From Fomitopsis serialis (taxonomy: Eukaryota; Basidiomycota; Agaricomycetes; Polyporales; Fomitopsidaceae): a stretch of DNA of 64,000 nt. Below the pieces are notes generated by a model. The model had not been told where the DNA came from. It did not search any database and worked only from the letters and a program-made list of their open reading frames with translations. Shown in pieces: positions 38,942 through 51,178 of this stretch (positions are counted from its first letter, which is position 1; the number at the start of each line of letters is the position of its first letter). The position numbers and the translations under genes are program-made. The stretch lies in the NCBI RefSeq assembly GCF_022376445.1, contig NW_025954962.1:1364001-1428000 (forward strand), in the 5' to 3' direction.

Positions 38942-41900
38942 CTACTTACCACCGGTAAGCTGCCTCACCAAAAACATTCCCCTCCCCTCTCCATCGCTCT
39001 TCGTGCTTCGTATGCCCGTGACCGACTTGGGCGGGGGTACGTCCGTCCTGGCCTCGGCCCGTCATGCAGTTCGTGGGGCTGGACGACAGCTGCCTGGTCG
39101 GACTCAGCCCACCGCCCGTGAGCTGCCTCATCATCGCCGCTTCCGAGCCACCAAGGCCAGTGAACTGCGCGCCAGCGTCGTCGTGCCCGTATGCTGGGGC
39201 GCGACGCTGCGGCTCCCCGTATGTGAGGGCATAACGGGCTTCTGACGGGAGAAGTCGGATTCCGCATCGAAGCGGGCAAAAGGAGCTTCAATCCGCATTC
39301 AGTTAACGGAGGGGTTCGGATGCGGAATGGAATGAAACTCACCAAGCACTCCCTGCACCACACCCGGCCGTCGATGTCGGTCTTCGCTGCGCTGTCGAGC
39401 TTCTTCCCGCAGCCTGGTCTGCCTTCCTCCTTCCTCCGCCCCTTCGCCCCTTACCTCCGCACAGGAGGCAGGTTCCGTGCCAGCGCGTGCCCTGCGGCCC
39501 AGGCACTACACCTCGCTCCATCGGCGAACCGAGATGTTGCACCCAGGGCACGACACGCCTCCTCCGAACTTGGGGAACGTGAAGGTAGTACTCGTCGCTG
39601 GCGCGCTCGGTGGTGGCCGCTCATACCGGCTCGAGGTTGGCTCCCGCGTTGAATAGCTGGCAGTGTTATGAGCCCGAGAGGTCGAGAGGGGCGTCGTGGT
39701 AGACGTCGAGATCGATGGCTTCGGGATTGAGCTGGAAATTTATGCACTTTGACTCTCTCCGGCGGTGCACACTATCGCCGTGCCATCAGCTTGATGCATA
39801 TTCAATTATTGTGGTGCTCGACGTACCTCGACGTGACAAGCACCGTCTTCGCCCCTGACAAAGACTGTCCGTCCTCCTTCACGCTCTTCGAAAGGGCCGT
39901 CACAGACTTTGCACCTGAAGCAGGCAGTGTGGTATGTCTTCGGCGGGACACCACTGCTCGCCGGCTCCTCCGGGACTGTCACGAACTTCCCTCCAAACTT
40001 CGTCGTGAACAGCGGCAAGTTGCACCTCGCACACCGCGCATCCGATGACAGTGGCGTCGGTGAGGATAAGCTGATTCCACTCGGGAGCGTCTTCGACTTG
40101 GGCGTAGGCGTGTTAGAAGAGAACGCGTCGGACGTGCGCAGACGCCGGGTACCGCTGCCTGTAGAAGTGCTGACATTATGCTGCCCGTGTTCTGCGACTT
40201 CAACGGAGTAACCTCGCGCTTCCTGACGTTCAGCCCGTACGTCGAGGTGCGGCGACCAGGAGGGCTGAGCGACGGGGGAGTCGACGGTGCCTAGATGAGT
40301 GAGTTGTGACGTTGTGTCGGAAAACTCGCCCGCTAGATCCGGAGTAGACGGTACGGACTGGTCATACTCTGTGCTGAGATCCGTGCGCGACGACGTCGTC
40401 CGTATGCCGAGTCCAGTTCGCAGCCCATGCTATCGGACGGCGGGATGCACTCAGTACCATCGAGATGTCAGACATCGGCCCAGTCGACTTCGAACGGGCA
40501 CGTCAACCTCGGTTTCCTGCAGATGATCTGTGCTTATGTCGATGAGGTTGCCCGTGGGTACCTTCTCTCCGAGCAGCGACTCCACTTCGTCGTCGCCCGT
40601 CCGGTCGCGACGCAGGGTGTAGTCCGTCTCTCCCGTCTTGTCCTGGCGCACGGAGATCTGGACCGAGCTTGTGGATGGGCTGCTCCGTGAAGATGGTGTC
40701 TCCGACTTGCGCGGGATGCGGGATACAGTCTCCCGACCTTCACCGGTGGTGGACATGCCCGTGAATGAAGGGCGGAGCACGCCGCTCTCATCGGCGATGC
40801 TGCTACGCGTCCGGGAGCGCGACCGTCTCCTCGCCGTCATAGTCTCCGCCGACGCTTTCTTCGTAGACGATGAACTGGTGGCAGGCGCAGGCGAGGCCTG
40901 CCCCAGGAAACGTTTCTTCATTTCTTCAATCGCTTCCTCGGTAGGCTGCTTGGACGTAGCGGAAGGACTGCCATAGCGCGGACTGCCAGTAATCCTAGAG
41001 ATAGGACTTGAGCCGAAGACATCAGGCTCGGGGCTCCTGAACCGATTGTACGTCCGTCGCGGTGCCGGGCTACCGTCACTCAGCGCATCCTCAGGGTCCG
41101 GGCTCCGATACCTGCTCATGCGTCGCGCTGAAAGTGGGCTGCCATCCCTGTCAGGCGTCTCCGGCTCAGGGCTCTGAACCTGTTGTATGACCGCGCACTG
41201 GCACCTATTTGCATGGCAGGTGAGGAGCCGAGCGAGGGAAAGGAGTCGGCACGGGCACGTGCGGCCAGTCGTTCGACGATAGGGCTGCTGTCAACGCTGC
41301 CTGTGTTGCCTGGTGCATACCTGGATGCCAGGGGACTACGCACAGGTGTGAGAGTTGGACTCTTCAGACCAGAGTTGGTACGGATGGAACGGTCGTCTTT
41401 AACTGGAGTGTTCTCTCGACTGCGAATGATGCCGAGACGCTGCTCGAGCTCCTCCAAAGCTGGGCTGCCCTCCCGCTCCCGCTCTCCGCGCCTTGTACCA
41501 CCCAGGTTGCTTAGTGTACCATCGTCTTTGCGACCAGACTTCTGCGGCGTGTTTCGGGTAGACCTGTTGAGGCAGGAGTCGAAACAGTCTGCACAGCATG
41601 GCTTTCCTAGAAGGTCAACCATAGGAATATCACCGATGTCCTTGCCACATCCGTCGCACAAGAAACACTTCTTGTGCCACACTCTACCGCTGTTCTCCAC
41701 GAAGCCGCCTTCGGTCTTGAGAATCAGGACGGGTCTGTGGCAGGCAGGACAGTCTCCTTTCGAGCCGCCGTTGTCCACAAAGCATGGACGACATAGGAAC
41801 CGGGTATTGTTTCCGGGAGTGAGGACGACACCAGTCAACGAAAGGGTTGATGGATCAGGATAGATGGTAGCATCAGGAGAGAAGGGAGTGGAACACAGCG

Positions 41901-42413
41901 CACAGTGAAACGAGTCCAGTGTTTCCTTCGGTTGGAGTACGGATCCATACACTTTCGCGAGCTCGGATCCGTTCGGGTTCGGGAGTATACCTGCCGCTGC
42001 TGCTGCGGAACTGGACGGGGGTGACTCCGCGCTACCTACACTGGTGGAGTGTTTGAGCGGGGAGGGCGGACGCGGGTTGTTGCATTGGCAATGTGCGCAG
42101 ACACGCGCGAACCGAGTGTGACGGACGAGGCGGGGCGCGGGAACCGCCTGGAGGAGCCAGAAGGAGCGGAAGGAGGGGTATCTTCGACTGTCTCTCGGAC
42201 GGGGCGGGTAGGAGACTTCTCCCTGGTGACATAGGTCTTAGACCACCTATCTTGCGGCCTTCCTTCGTTCTGGTCCCACTTAACAACGGTGCTACAATCG
42301 AAGTCGGCACGAGGACATGGGGCAGGGCAAAGAGGCTGCTCACCGACTGCAGTACCGCCGCACTTGCAGCGGGGACCAACAACAATGTCACCGCATCGTC
42401 TGCAAAATCCCAT
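38942..42413 (-). CDS. Multi-LIM-domain protein, paxillin-like
   Basis: The ATG at 42413-42411 opens MGFCRRCGDIVVGPRCKCGG, a Cys-rich N-terminal knuckle. After a Ser/Pro region comes a first LIM domain with its HKKC (HCALCSTPF, FLCRPCF, DCPACHRPV, RVWHKKCFLCDGCGKDI, CCADCFDSC). A long Ser/Arg-rich middle repeats YNRFRSPEP-type motifs (about 41190 and 41060). Further LIM pieces follow: RCARCNLPLF...YHTACFRCKVCDGPF, SCPGCNISV...RWHGTCLLCGG, and GCGKKLDSAAKTDIDGRVW. The tail has repeated MRQLTGGG/VRQLTGGK motifs and stops at TAG 38942. Multiple C-terminal LIM domains resemble fungal paxillin-like Pxl1, which acts at the cytokinetic ring and cell tips. One-base frame changes are needed near 42062, 41172, 39527 and 39033, all in mononucleotide runs, plus ambiguous introns near 40430 and 39460. 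Confidence 0.8.
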
Positions 42414-42959
42414 CTAGAGTTCAGTGTTTCGTGAATGGCGTGAACGGCGTTAAGTAAGGAATGGCTGGCGAAATACGAGCGAGTGCTACGAGCGAGAGCG
42501 TCCCTGAACAGGCATGTTCGACTTCAATGAACCATGCATCAATCACGGTCACGTGTGAGTCGCGTCACTGATGTAGCGCGTTGCCGCCCGCAGCAAGCCG
42601 CGAGCGCAGTAGCTGCAGCACATTCTTCGGTGTACATACATGGAGGAGAGCGTTCTATTGCCGTATGTGCTACTAAATCCCCGAAGGCAGTTGACATAAG
42701 CAGGCTATTCACAAGTGTACTAGAAGTAGTTGTGGTACATCGTAGAGGCGTACAGATATGAGCCTGCTTGTTTTCAAAAAGTCCTTGCAACGAAGCCATG
42801 TCAATCCTTACAACGCTCAAAATTCGCTGCAGAAGGCCAGACTTACGACAGTCGTATCTGTTGTTGAAAATCCAGGGTCCACGTACAGAACTTTGTGCAT
42901 CTGTTTCACTCAGTCACTAATACACCACGCGATAGGCATCACAAAAATACGTACCGCTC
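42414..42959. promoter_or_regulatory. Promoter region of the LIM protein gene
   Basis: 546 bp between the LIM gene start and the stop codon of the next minus-strand gene. No exon, RNA gene or TATA box was identified. Confidence 0.4.
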
Positions 42960-45900
42960 CTAGGAGCTCTGTAGCAGGGATTCAATTCTTCTCCACAAAT
43001 TTTGATGATAAGCATCTTCGCCCCGCTCGATGGAACGAGAGATATCTTTGAGTGCTGAGCACAAGTTCATGGTCCACGGAGACGAGAGGATACATATGTC
43101 TAGAAGAGGATTGTAGCTTCGTCGGAGAGCAGAAGAGGCGAATATACCCGTTCGGTCAGATCTCGCAGTGATCAGACATGTCAAAGCCATGCAGATAGAA
43201 GGGGCAACGAGTAGAGCAAGAGGTTCTTCAACATCGAGGAATTGATGCGTCAGGATGAGTAGGAGCACATCGCGCAAGTAATCCAGCCTTCGGCATAGAG
43301 CAGAGCATCCAGATGACATCGTTGGTGATCGCACAGACGTAGGTGGCGAACGCCGCTGTAATGAAGAAAAGTCAAGCACATCGAGATGTCGAGGTAAACG
43401 GTGCTCACATGCAAGCGCGAGGTCCGTTGGATCCCCATCAGTCAGGACAATCTCCCAGATTGAGGCGTCGCCAAGCTCTTGTCGATATTATCCCGCCGCA
43501 TGCTATGAGATACCGAGAGAGCCAGAACAGAGGAACTCGCAGTGGCATCAAGCTGTCCGAACTAGTGTTACCGGTCGACAAGCAGTCAACAAGACCACGA
43601 AGCAAGGCGCTGTAATTGTTCAGCACCATCGAGCTGGGCCGGCTACGCCAGATGAGCGTCCAAAGCTGCAGGTTTGCCTCAGATCAGATATCCAGTGTCC
43701 TCAACGTCTTCGTGTTCAGGATGGTCGGAGACCGTCCTGGTGTACTCCTGTTGAATACTCAGCGAGCATCGTGAAGACTATGACTTGCCTGGTGAGCGCT
43801 GCAGTATCTAGTACGACAACGGATGAAATTGAAAGTCGTTTTCCCTGCTTAGCTTCAGAAACTTACTGTCTTCGAGTTTGAGCTTAAGTTCTGATTGGCA
43901 GCCCAGCAGCTTCTCCATGGCAGTCCGCAGTGTGTCGGTTCTCACTGCTGACAGGCCTTCGAGGATGACATCTTTCGCTGCGATCAACATGAGCAACGAT
44001 TGAAGCCCAATTGGCCGCCATCTATCACTACAGCACTTACTGATGGTGGTGACAGGTCCTTGACGCAGATGAAGGAATAATTGTCCGAATGAAGCGCAAA
44101 GCTCTGTAATCAAGCTACCCCCATTTTCGCCTTCAGTCAGCAGATATGTCGCACAAGCAGACACTGCTTCGTAGATGACGCCCAGGACAGCAGGTGGTAG
44201 ATGTTTGCTGCCGGCAGAGATCACAGATATGCTGCGATTTATGAATCTCTGGAAGTTGCGGTCAGTTGACCGGTGTCAGTCAGTAGGATGATGCGAGATG
44301 ACCGTACTGTCAAGGCAACACAGGCAGTCGCGGGGTTCGCTTCCAGAGCAGTCAATACATCGGTGTTCCCAAATGCAACGCGGCTAGTGCCGTCTTCTTC
44401 AAATGGCTCTCCGACATGGTACAACCAGGTCGCAGTCTGGCAAACAATGAGTCCATTGCGATACTCAGAATGCGATGTTGCAAGTTACCAATTGATCGAT
44501 TGTTTCCGCGTGAGCGATACGCGGGTCATTCCAGAGCTTCCAACACCACGTCATGGTCTGTGGATGTCGAAGAAAAATGACTTGAGCAGCGTCGAGCGTT
44601 GTGGACGGAGTTATTAGATCCGTGTCCGTAGAAAATCCGGTTGTCGGACGCATGACGACCACGATGTGACGGAGTAAGGTAGCATCTGTATTGGGCCGGA
44701 AGCTACCTCGGTCAAAGTCATTGTGCAGTACCTCCATTGCCTTAAAGCAGGTATATTGCACGTCAATGAATGCCTGCAATGAGACTGCGAGTCATACCGC
44801 AAACAAGGACACAAACATGGCGCAAGTGACCCTGTCTTGCATGCCAAGCCCGTCAGTGCTGCTGAGGACCGGAATGGACATAGTGCGTGTTGCGGCTGGG
44901 GTGCGGCCGAGATACGAGAGCAATGCAGCCATGAGCTTCTGGCGATCGAAGCTACGGTCAACTGTTAGTTAGGCGCACGAAGCTAGTCCCCGATCCGGAA
45001 TGCCGCCCACCTCGCTCTGTACAGTGCGCTGCTACCCTGGAAGTGAGACCGTAGTATGTAGATACCGTAGAGCAAACACAGGGCGAGACGGCAAGCAGCC
45101 GGCGAGGCGTAGGCCGCCGACAAAACGCTCGGCAAAGCGGCCCATGTGCCTGGTAATGGCAAAGTGTCAACAATTGAAAGCCAGAACCGCTGAATAGTCC
45201 ACTCACTCGGTAGCTGTGTCGCAGCGCGCAATGAGTGGCATTCAAATTGTTTCTGCACGCTAGCGTGGCAGTCCCCTGACTGGCCTGCGAGTGGAAGAAA
45301 CCCGGCTGCAACTGTCGTGACAGCCTCTCCTAGCTTCGCGAAGACAACGTCTACCCAACAGACGACCGCCGAAGATGCCGCGCCTGCGTGGACTTCGCGA
45401 GCTGCAATGGTATAGAATACCTGCCTATATGCGAATAGCAGCGCAATAAATTCAGGGTCCACTGAGGAACAACGATTGTTTCCGCTCAGCGAAGGAGGCC
45501 ACCGGGAAAAAAGAACATACGGAGTGCGGTCATCGCGGCTTCAATGTCCTGTATATCGAGATTATCTGGATGCGAGGAAAGGATGCCATTCTCCAAGTAA
45601 GAGAGAATGGTGGCCGAAGCGACTTGGATGACATCGTGTAAAGAATCATCCTGCGGACACATGTGAGAATAGTTGAATTTGTAACTTTCGGCGGTGTAAA
45701 CCTTTTGCACCGTCTCCAGGTCGAGCGATTGAAGATCCTGAATCGCTTGCTCGATATTCGCGCTGGATGGCTTTATGTCCTGCGAGCTATTCTGGCTAGG
45801 ACAACGCGCCTGGGTAGTGGCTATATGCGCGAACGTTGTCACGTCCCAGCCTTCTACAGATCCTTGAGATTCTGACTCCGTGTCGCTGTCCATTCTCTCC

Positions 45901-46267
45901 TTGATACTGCGGTGAGCACTGTCCAGAAAGCAACGGACGTCGGATGCAAGTAGGAAAGGCGGGCCTCGCGCCGAACTCATGCAACTGCCACGTGAGCCGA
46001 TGTGACCAATGGCAGGGAAGCAGCGACCTGTCAAAATGCAATCAGACGACAGAATATCCGTGAGTAGCTTGAACTATCTCAGACAACGTAGCCAGGCATG
46101 CACATGCTCATCAGTGAGCACGGCATATATTTGACATCCCGTACCATCGTTTCAGGGCGTACAGGACACGAATTTATCAGCAAGCACTGTAGAGCCGCGC
46201 CGAGAACCCCTCGAGCACTATGATGCTGTCGTATGTAGTCCCGGTAGTCGTTGACTGTGTTATCCAT
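42960..46267 (-). CDS. Uncharacterised large helical protein
   Basis: A likely start is the ATG at 46267-46265 (MDNTVNDYRDYIRQHHSARG, VLGAALQCLLINSCPVRP). Then come DFKLLTDILSSDCILTGRC (joined across a 61-nt intron), an acidic SDTESESQGSVEGWDV, and many exons of amphipathic helices. Examples are VIQVASATILSYLENGIL, EFIALLFAYRQVFYTIAARE, FWLSIVDTLPLPGTW, HIVVVMRPTTGFSTDTD, PPAVLGVIYEAVSACATYLL, SALLRGLVDCLSTGN and YLRDVLLLILTHQFLDVEE. It ends RIESLLQSS at TAG 42960. The helix-rich pattern suggests an alpha-solenoid or fungal-specific scaffold, but no family was recognised. The start lies only 40 bp after the RPC37 stop. Exon joins between 43300 and 43800 are uncertain. Confidence 0.6.
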
Positions 46268-46306
46268 TGCAATTGGATCCAGAGAACGATCTCGTGTCAA
46301 GAGATG

Positions 46307-47253
46307 TCACAAGCCTTTGATATCTTTCAGCACAGTAGTTATGTCTGTCTTACATTCCAGTTGTTCGTCACTACGCGAGAAGACAGAGTCGAACGCATTA
46401 TTCGACTCCTCGGCCTATACGGGCGGTGAGACAATGATGTGAGAGCTGCCGTGCCACCCACCTCTCCGTCGCAATATTGATAATCCTGCCACTCTTGATC
46501 CTCCTCGTCGTGGATGAGCTTCAGCATGTCCCGTCGCACTTGTGTCATTCCTCCCTGGGCTGAGGACCCTTGTCGTCGCTTTCCGAACAGCGACCTGCAC
46601 CTCCTTCGCTCCGCCGGCAGGTTTCTTCTCTTTTTTGGGTGCAGGCGCGGGGGCCGGCTCGTCAGGGTCTGGCGGAGGGCCCTCGTCGGAGTCATCATCT
46701 GAACCGGCACCTCCTCGGCCTCGTCTGTTTTTCCGGTTCAATACGTCCATGTAAGTTAACGTCGGACGTAGCTGGTGCGTTTCGCTTATTGGGTGTAGAT
46801 GCAATTGGCCTACATGGGGCAATCAGCATAGAACAGAGATGATCGTTTGTCCTACGCACCATCCCGCACGATGCCCAGCACGTACACGCCCGCATGAGGA
46901 ACCTGTTCACTCCGCATCCGCGCCTCGGCGAGCCTGGGCTCTTCCCCTTCTCTCTGCTTCACTTGCAAGAGGGCTTGGTTCTTCTCCTTGTCATCCTCCA
47001 CCCTAGCCTTTCCCAAATCCCTGGACCGCTCCCCATTCCAGACCTCCGGACGTGTATCCACAGGCACATGCAGCTCTAGCCTTCGCACGCCAGGCTTCAG
47101 TCGTGCCTTGATGCGCTTCCCGCTGGCAGCGGCCGTAGGAGGCACTTGAAGTGGACGCGTGAGCAGTGGATACTGGTGGATGTGCACATCCGGGACGAGC
47201 GCGTTAGAGTAGCGGATGGGCAGCACGCTGACGAGTTGGTCGTCCTCGTTCAT
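46307..47253 (-). CDS. RPC37: RNA polymerase III subunit RPC37/RPC5 (Sin-like)
   Basis: The protein starts MNEDDQLVSVLPIRYSNAL at the ATG 47253-47251. It shows the RPC5/Sin conserved region: DVHIHQYPLLTRPLQVPP, GVRRLELHVPVDTRPEVWN, EPRLAEARMRSEQVPHAG and VYVLGIV. After an intron come QLHLHPISETHQLRPTLTY and MDVLNRKNRRGR, an acidic/Pro stretch, a basic KKEKKPAGG patch, VRRDMLKLIHDEEDQEW, and LKDIKGL before TGA 46307. The subunit pairs with RPC53 and aids initiation, termination and reinitiation by Pol III. An extra base (AAA for AA) near 46580-46582 shifts the frame between VAVRK and RRQGSSAQGG. The next minus-strand gene begins 40 bp downstream. Confidence 0.88.
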
Positions 47254-47510
47254 GGTCGTCGGCGGTGGCTGCAGATTGAGTGCGCGGCAGATCTTGGATC
47301 GAGCAATACTTGTGCTTCTCCGCGATCTCGATCTGGGCAGATCGTAATCGGCCCCGGCACGGATGTAACTTGGTCAGTTTCCAGTGACACAATATATTGC
47401 TACTTTTACTGATAGAGTGGGCATGCATACATACAAAGGCTGTGGTGCTGTTATGATACAGTGGTGATGCGGATGCGAAAGCTGCAGGCTAATAAGTAGG
47501 AATATCAACG
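47254..47510. other. Short spacer upstream of RPC37
   Basis: 257 bp between the stop of the membrane protein gene and the start of RPC37. No gene; it serves as the RPC37 promoter. A short first exon for RPC37 here cannot be excluded. Confidence 0.4.
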
Positions 47511-49793
47511 CTAGCTACTGTTCCTGGGGAGCCTACTGGGGTCTTGTGAGTCGATATTAGTCCGCTGGTCTGTCCATGCGTCGAGGGAGAATCTACGTGG
47601 TTCAAGAGAGCTCTTGATGGCCCCGAGTTCGGGGTTGAACGTAGCACGTCTGCGTGTGAGTCGAACGAAAAGCGGGAGAACTTGCAGTAGGAGAAGACGG
47701 AGGATACGGTAGAGGCGTAAGGGTGTCAAAGGCAGGTGATCTAGGAGGGGAGTCATGAGGGGATGTCAGCTGTTGGAAGTGTAAGGACGGGAGTGATGAT
47801 GCGGCTGATGGCTTTCTTGAGGACGATGGCGTGATTGGCGAGACAGCGTACGAGGAAAAGGGAACGTCCTGCGAAGAGGCGTGGTTTGGGAAAAAGCTAG
47901 CGACCCCTTCACCAGGCCTGTTGGTCTGGATACGTGCGGGTGACGGCGAGCTGCTGTTACGGGATGATCTCGTCCGGTGCGGACCAGGACCATAGAAGAC
48001 TTCTGAGTAGTCCCCGTCTGTGCGAAGCATGCGATCCCAGGCAGCCGGATGCTGCAAGACGGATTCCAGCTCATGCCGGCGAACCACTCTTGAGAAGCTG
48101 TGCATCGTGAACAAGGAGATGATGATCCCTGTTGCAGGTAAGTAAAAATAGCACAGAGGATGATGTTTGCTCACAGTTCAATGTTATCCACTGTTCCGCG
48201 CCTAAGTCGGGGTTGCTATGTATGCCGACGAGGAGCGCGATAGCGAGTGCCATGAATATACCGGTGATCATGGTAGTATACAATAGCTACACCAAGGTCA
48301 ACGCCCGCAGGAGCTGTGGGAAGCTGGAGACGCACCTCGTTCCTCAGCATCTGTTGGAACAGCTGACGGCCAAAGAAGTGGTGGCCCCATCTTCGTGTTA
48401 CGGAGACCCAAGGGAGAGAGGAGAACTGTGTGAAGCGTCGAACAGCGGATCGTGAGGATATACGGCCAGGCGCGGATCGTCGGGAAGGTTGGGGAAGAGG
48501 AAATTCTCCTGGCAGAGATGGCTTTCGTTGGTACGCGATCCCAGCAGGGAAGTCATCGTCAGACCATAATCGAGAAATCCACTCCTTGAGTGCGTGCATC
48601 ATGGCGCACAGATAGGGTCTACCGCCATTGGTAGAGCTCGCATGTGCTTCCGGTACGTAGTCCCACCATCCCCTCCGAGACGGTATTCCCTCCATGTTTG
48701 CATCATTTCGCTCGTAGAGTTTTCCTTCATCTGCGGCGGATATCGTAATACGAGCCTCGGCCCGTGTGCGGCAGGACTTCCAGACGGCGAGAAAGACTGA
48801 TTGCTTGGTGAGCGGGAAAGAGGACATGACCCAGAAAGCAACTCACAACACGCGCATAGTATAGCAGTTTCGATGAATTCGGTTAAGATGATAGCAGACA
48901 TGTGGGACGGTTGGCCGGTATCCTGACACACACCTGTCTGGCGTCAGACACATACGACTGGTCTATAGGATCGTCCATACCATATCGTGATCGATGCGCA
49001 CTGTAGTTCGCGATCTCCAGTCCTACCAGAGTCCACATAATGGCCGTCACACAGAGCAGAAACAGCAATACAAGCCGACTATTGCCCAGGCATCGGTACG
49101 CCTTCACGCCGATGATACCTGAGATCTGCCAAAGCACGCGTGAAGCCTTGGTCAAGCTTCAGGGCTTTGCCACATACCATAGCATCGCAAGATAGCTTCG
49201 TGAACACCTTCCTGACGGCATCGATCCTGGCATAAATGATCTATAGCGGCCCATCTGCATACATAATGTACTAGCACTCACGTATTACAGCCAACTGTCA
49301 TGTCCAGCAACCCCACAGCGCTCACGACGATGGCGACGAGTCCAAGGAGCTGGCTCAACGCGAGCAGGTAGAAGAGTGTCTTGTCCTTCACCCTGGTTCT
49401 CCGGAGGAACAAGACCGACTTGCGAGCGTTGCGCAGGAAGAAGACCAAGAGGCCACCCGCGACGAACACCGGAGCTTTGGACACCGTCATCTCATCTACA
49501 TACGCCTGAGAGAGCAGCGAGCCATCGGCCATGGCATAGTAGGTTGGCCGAAAGGATGGAAGCGGTGCATCGTAGAACTGGTCGTAGCGCGAGATGGTCA
49601 CATCCGCCTGGAGATTGATGACCACGGGCGCTGCAGAACCCGCGGCTGTGGGCGCGGGGAACGGCAGGATCTGTGCGTTTGAGATCGTGGTCGCTGCCGG
49701 GGGAGTAGGAGGGGATGAAGGCATGTAGAAGGAGGGGACGGTCGCCGAGGGCCATGGCGGGATGGATTGGGAGAGCGATGTTCCCATGAACAT
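47511..49793 (-). CDS. Uncharacterised multi-pass membrane protein
   Basis: The ATG at 49793 opens a Pro/Ser/Thr-rich outside-type region (MFMGTSLSQSIPPWPS). Then come hydrophobic segments APVFVAGGLLVFFL, LLALSQLLGLVAIVVSAVGL, LVLLFLLCVTAIMWTLVGLE, TEFIETAILCAC, YTMITGIFMALAIALLVGIH and GIIISLFTMHSF, so about six or seven membrane passes. Between the fourth and fifth is a soluble loop with RRGWWDYVPEAHAS and many basic residues. The tail is Ser/Pro-rich. An extra base near 47668-47671 (AAAA for AAA on the plus strand) shifts the frame, after which RLTRRRATFNPELGAIKSSL and FSLDAWTDQRTNIDSQDPS lead to the stop at 47511. The topology recalls the 29.4-32.2 kb protein, but I see no sequence similarity. 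No family was recognised. Confidence 0.6.
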
Positions 49794-50412
49794 GTCTCGG
49801 CGGGGGCACAGGCTGGAAAGAGCGGGGCCGGGCGGGCGGACTCAAGAAGGCTGCAGCATTTGTCGGTGCGGGCTGAAGGAGGCGAGTCGTCGGAAGAACG
49901 TGATCAACTGTCCGCCAGCTGCGGGAAGACAGTCGGGCAGCCGGGAGCAGTCAAATGTCGCGCGATGGTCCGTCCAAGAGCCATAACACCTTATATGTCT
50001 GCCTCCACGCGAGCAGGCGGGCCCTTACAGGTGGTGCTCAGGGCTATCCCCAACACGGCTACATGGCTTTGTGCGCACACCGCCTAGCCGACGTCGTGCA
50101 TAATAGCATTCCCTGCGACCTGTCGCACTCCTGTCTCCTCCTGTCTACACCGCGCCGACGGCGCAGCTATCCCTCCCGACGGTGGCGGCAACACGCCTCG
50201 AGTCTCGCACTCAGGCCCGCCGCCGGCTTCCCAGACGCCAAGGCCCAAGCGTCCACTCCCCCGGCGCAGTGATCGAGCGGCGAGCCCGGCGGCGTCCTCC
50301 GGTGATTTTTCGCACACGCCCTCCTCGTAACACGCAGCCTCGCGCGTTCCAGTCAGTCGAGTTCCTCTACTACATCGCCACCCCCTACGCCCACTGTCCA
50401 GCACACAGCCAG
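49794..50412. promoter_or_regulatory. Divergent promoter region, membrane protein gene and FAP7
   Basis: 619 bp between two divergent start codons. It is GC-rich near 50140-50290. No exon or clear TATA box was identified. Confidence 0.45.
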
Positions 50413-51091
50413 ATGCCATCTTCCACATCCAAACACGCCCCCGTCATCGTGATCACCGGAACCCCCGGTACGGGCAAGACCACGCATGCCCAGCTCCTCG
50501 TCGAGGAATCGCCGGTCCCTCTAAAACATATCAACGTCGGCGAGTGGGTCAAGGAGCAGGAGCTGTACGAGGAGTACGACGAGGACTGGCAAAGCTACAC
50601 AGTCGACGAGGACAAGGTGCGTCTGTTCTCCGACTTCGGGCAATCTGCAATGGCTGGTCTGATGGGTGGCGTCGCGATGTCCATTGCGTTAGCTCCTAGA
50701 TGCATTAGAGCCCATAGCATCAGCAGGCGGTGTGATACTTGATTGGCACACCAGTGATATATTCCCGGAGCGATGGGTCGATCTGGTAGTCGTGCTTCGC
50801 TGTGATCACACTCAGTTGTGGGAGCGTCTGGAAAAGCGGTGAGTCATATCAACGCCTTTCTCAGGGTCGTCACTTATATCGTCATCCAGGGGGTATCCTT
50901 CCAAAAAGATTCAAGAGAACAATGAAGCCGAAATCATGGAGGTCGTTCTGGATGAAGCACGGTCGTCATATGCACCAGAGATCGTAGTCGACCTCAAAAG
51001 CGAAAGCACCGAGGACCTAGAGTCTAACGTAGCTCGGATAGTGCAATGGATTGAAGCATGGAGGAAAGATCATCGCACAGCAGAACAATGA
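50413..51091 (+). CDS. FAP7: Adenylate kinase 6 homologue, ribosome assembly factor Fap7
   Basis: The protein is about 185 aa, normal for AK6/Fap7. The P-loop is in VIVITGTPGTGKTTHAQLL near residue 15. Further family marks are INVGEWVKEQELYEEYDEDW, the GGVILDWHTSDIFPERW segment, LVVVLRCDHTQLWERLEKR, GYPSKKIQENNEAEIMEVVL and DEARSSYAPEIVVDLKS. Introns are 50618-50691 and about 50839-50887. It ends AEQ at TGA 51091. Fap7 is a nuclear/cytoplasmic ATPase that acts with Rps14 in late 18S rRNA processing. The start at 50413 is the first ATG that keeps the P-loop at its usual distance. It converges with the next gene, leaving only 87 bp between stops. Confidence 0.93.
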
Positions 51092-51178
51092 GAATAACAT
51101 TCGCGAAAGCACGAGAGCGACCTGAAGTGGTCAGTTATCAAGTAAGTAGGGAGGGCGCGTAGCTATGTTTGATCTTCC

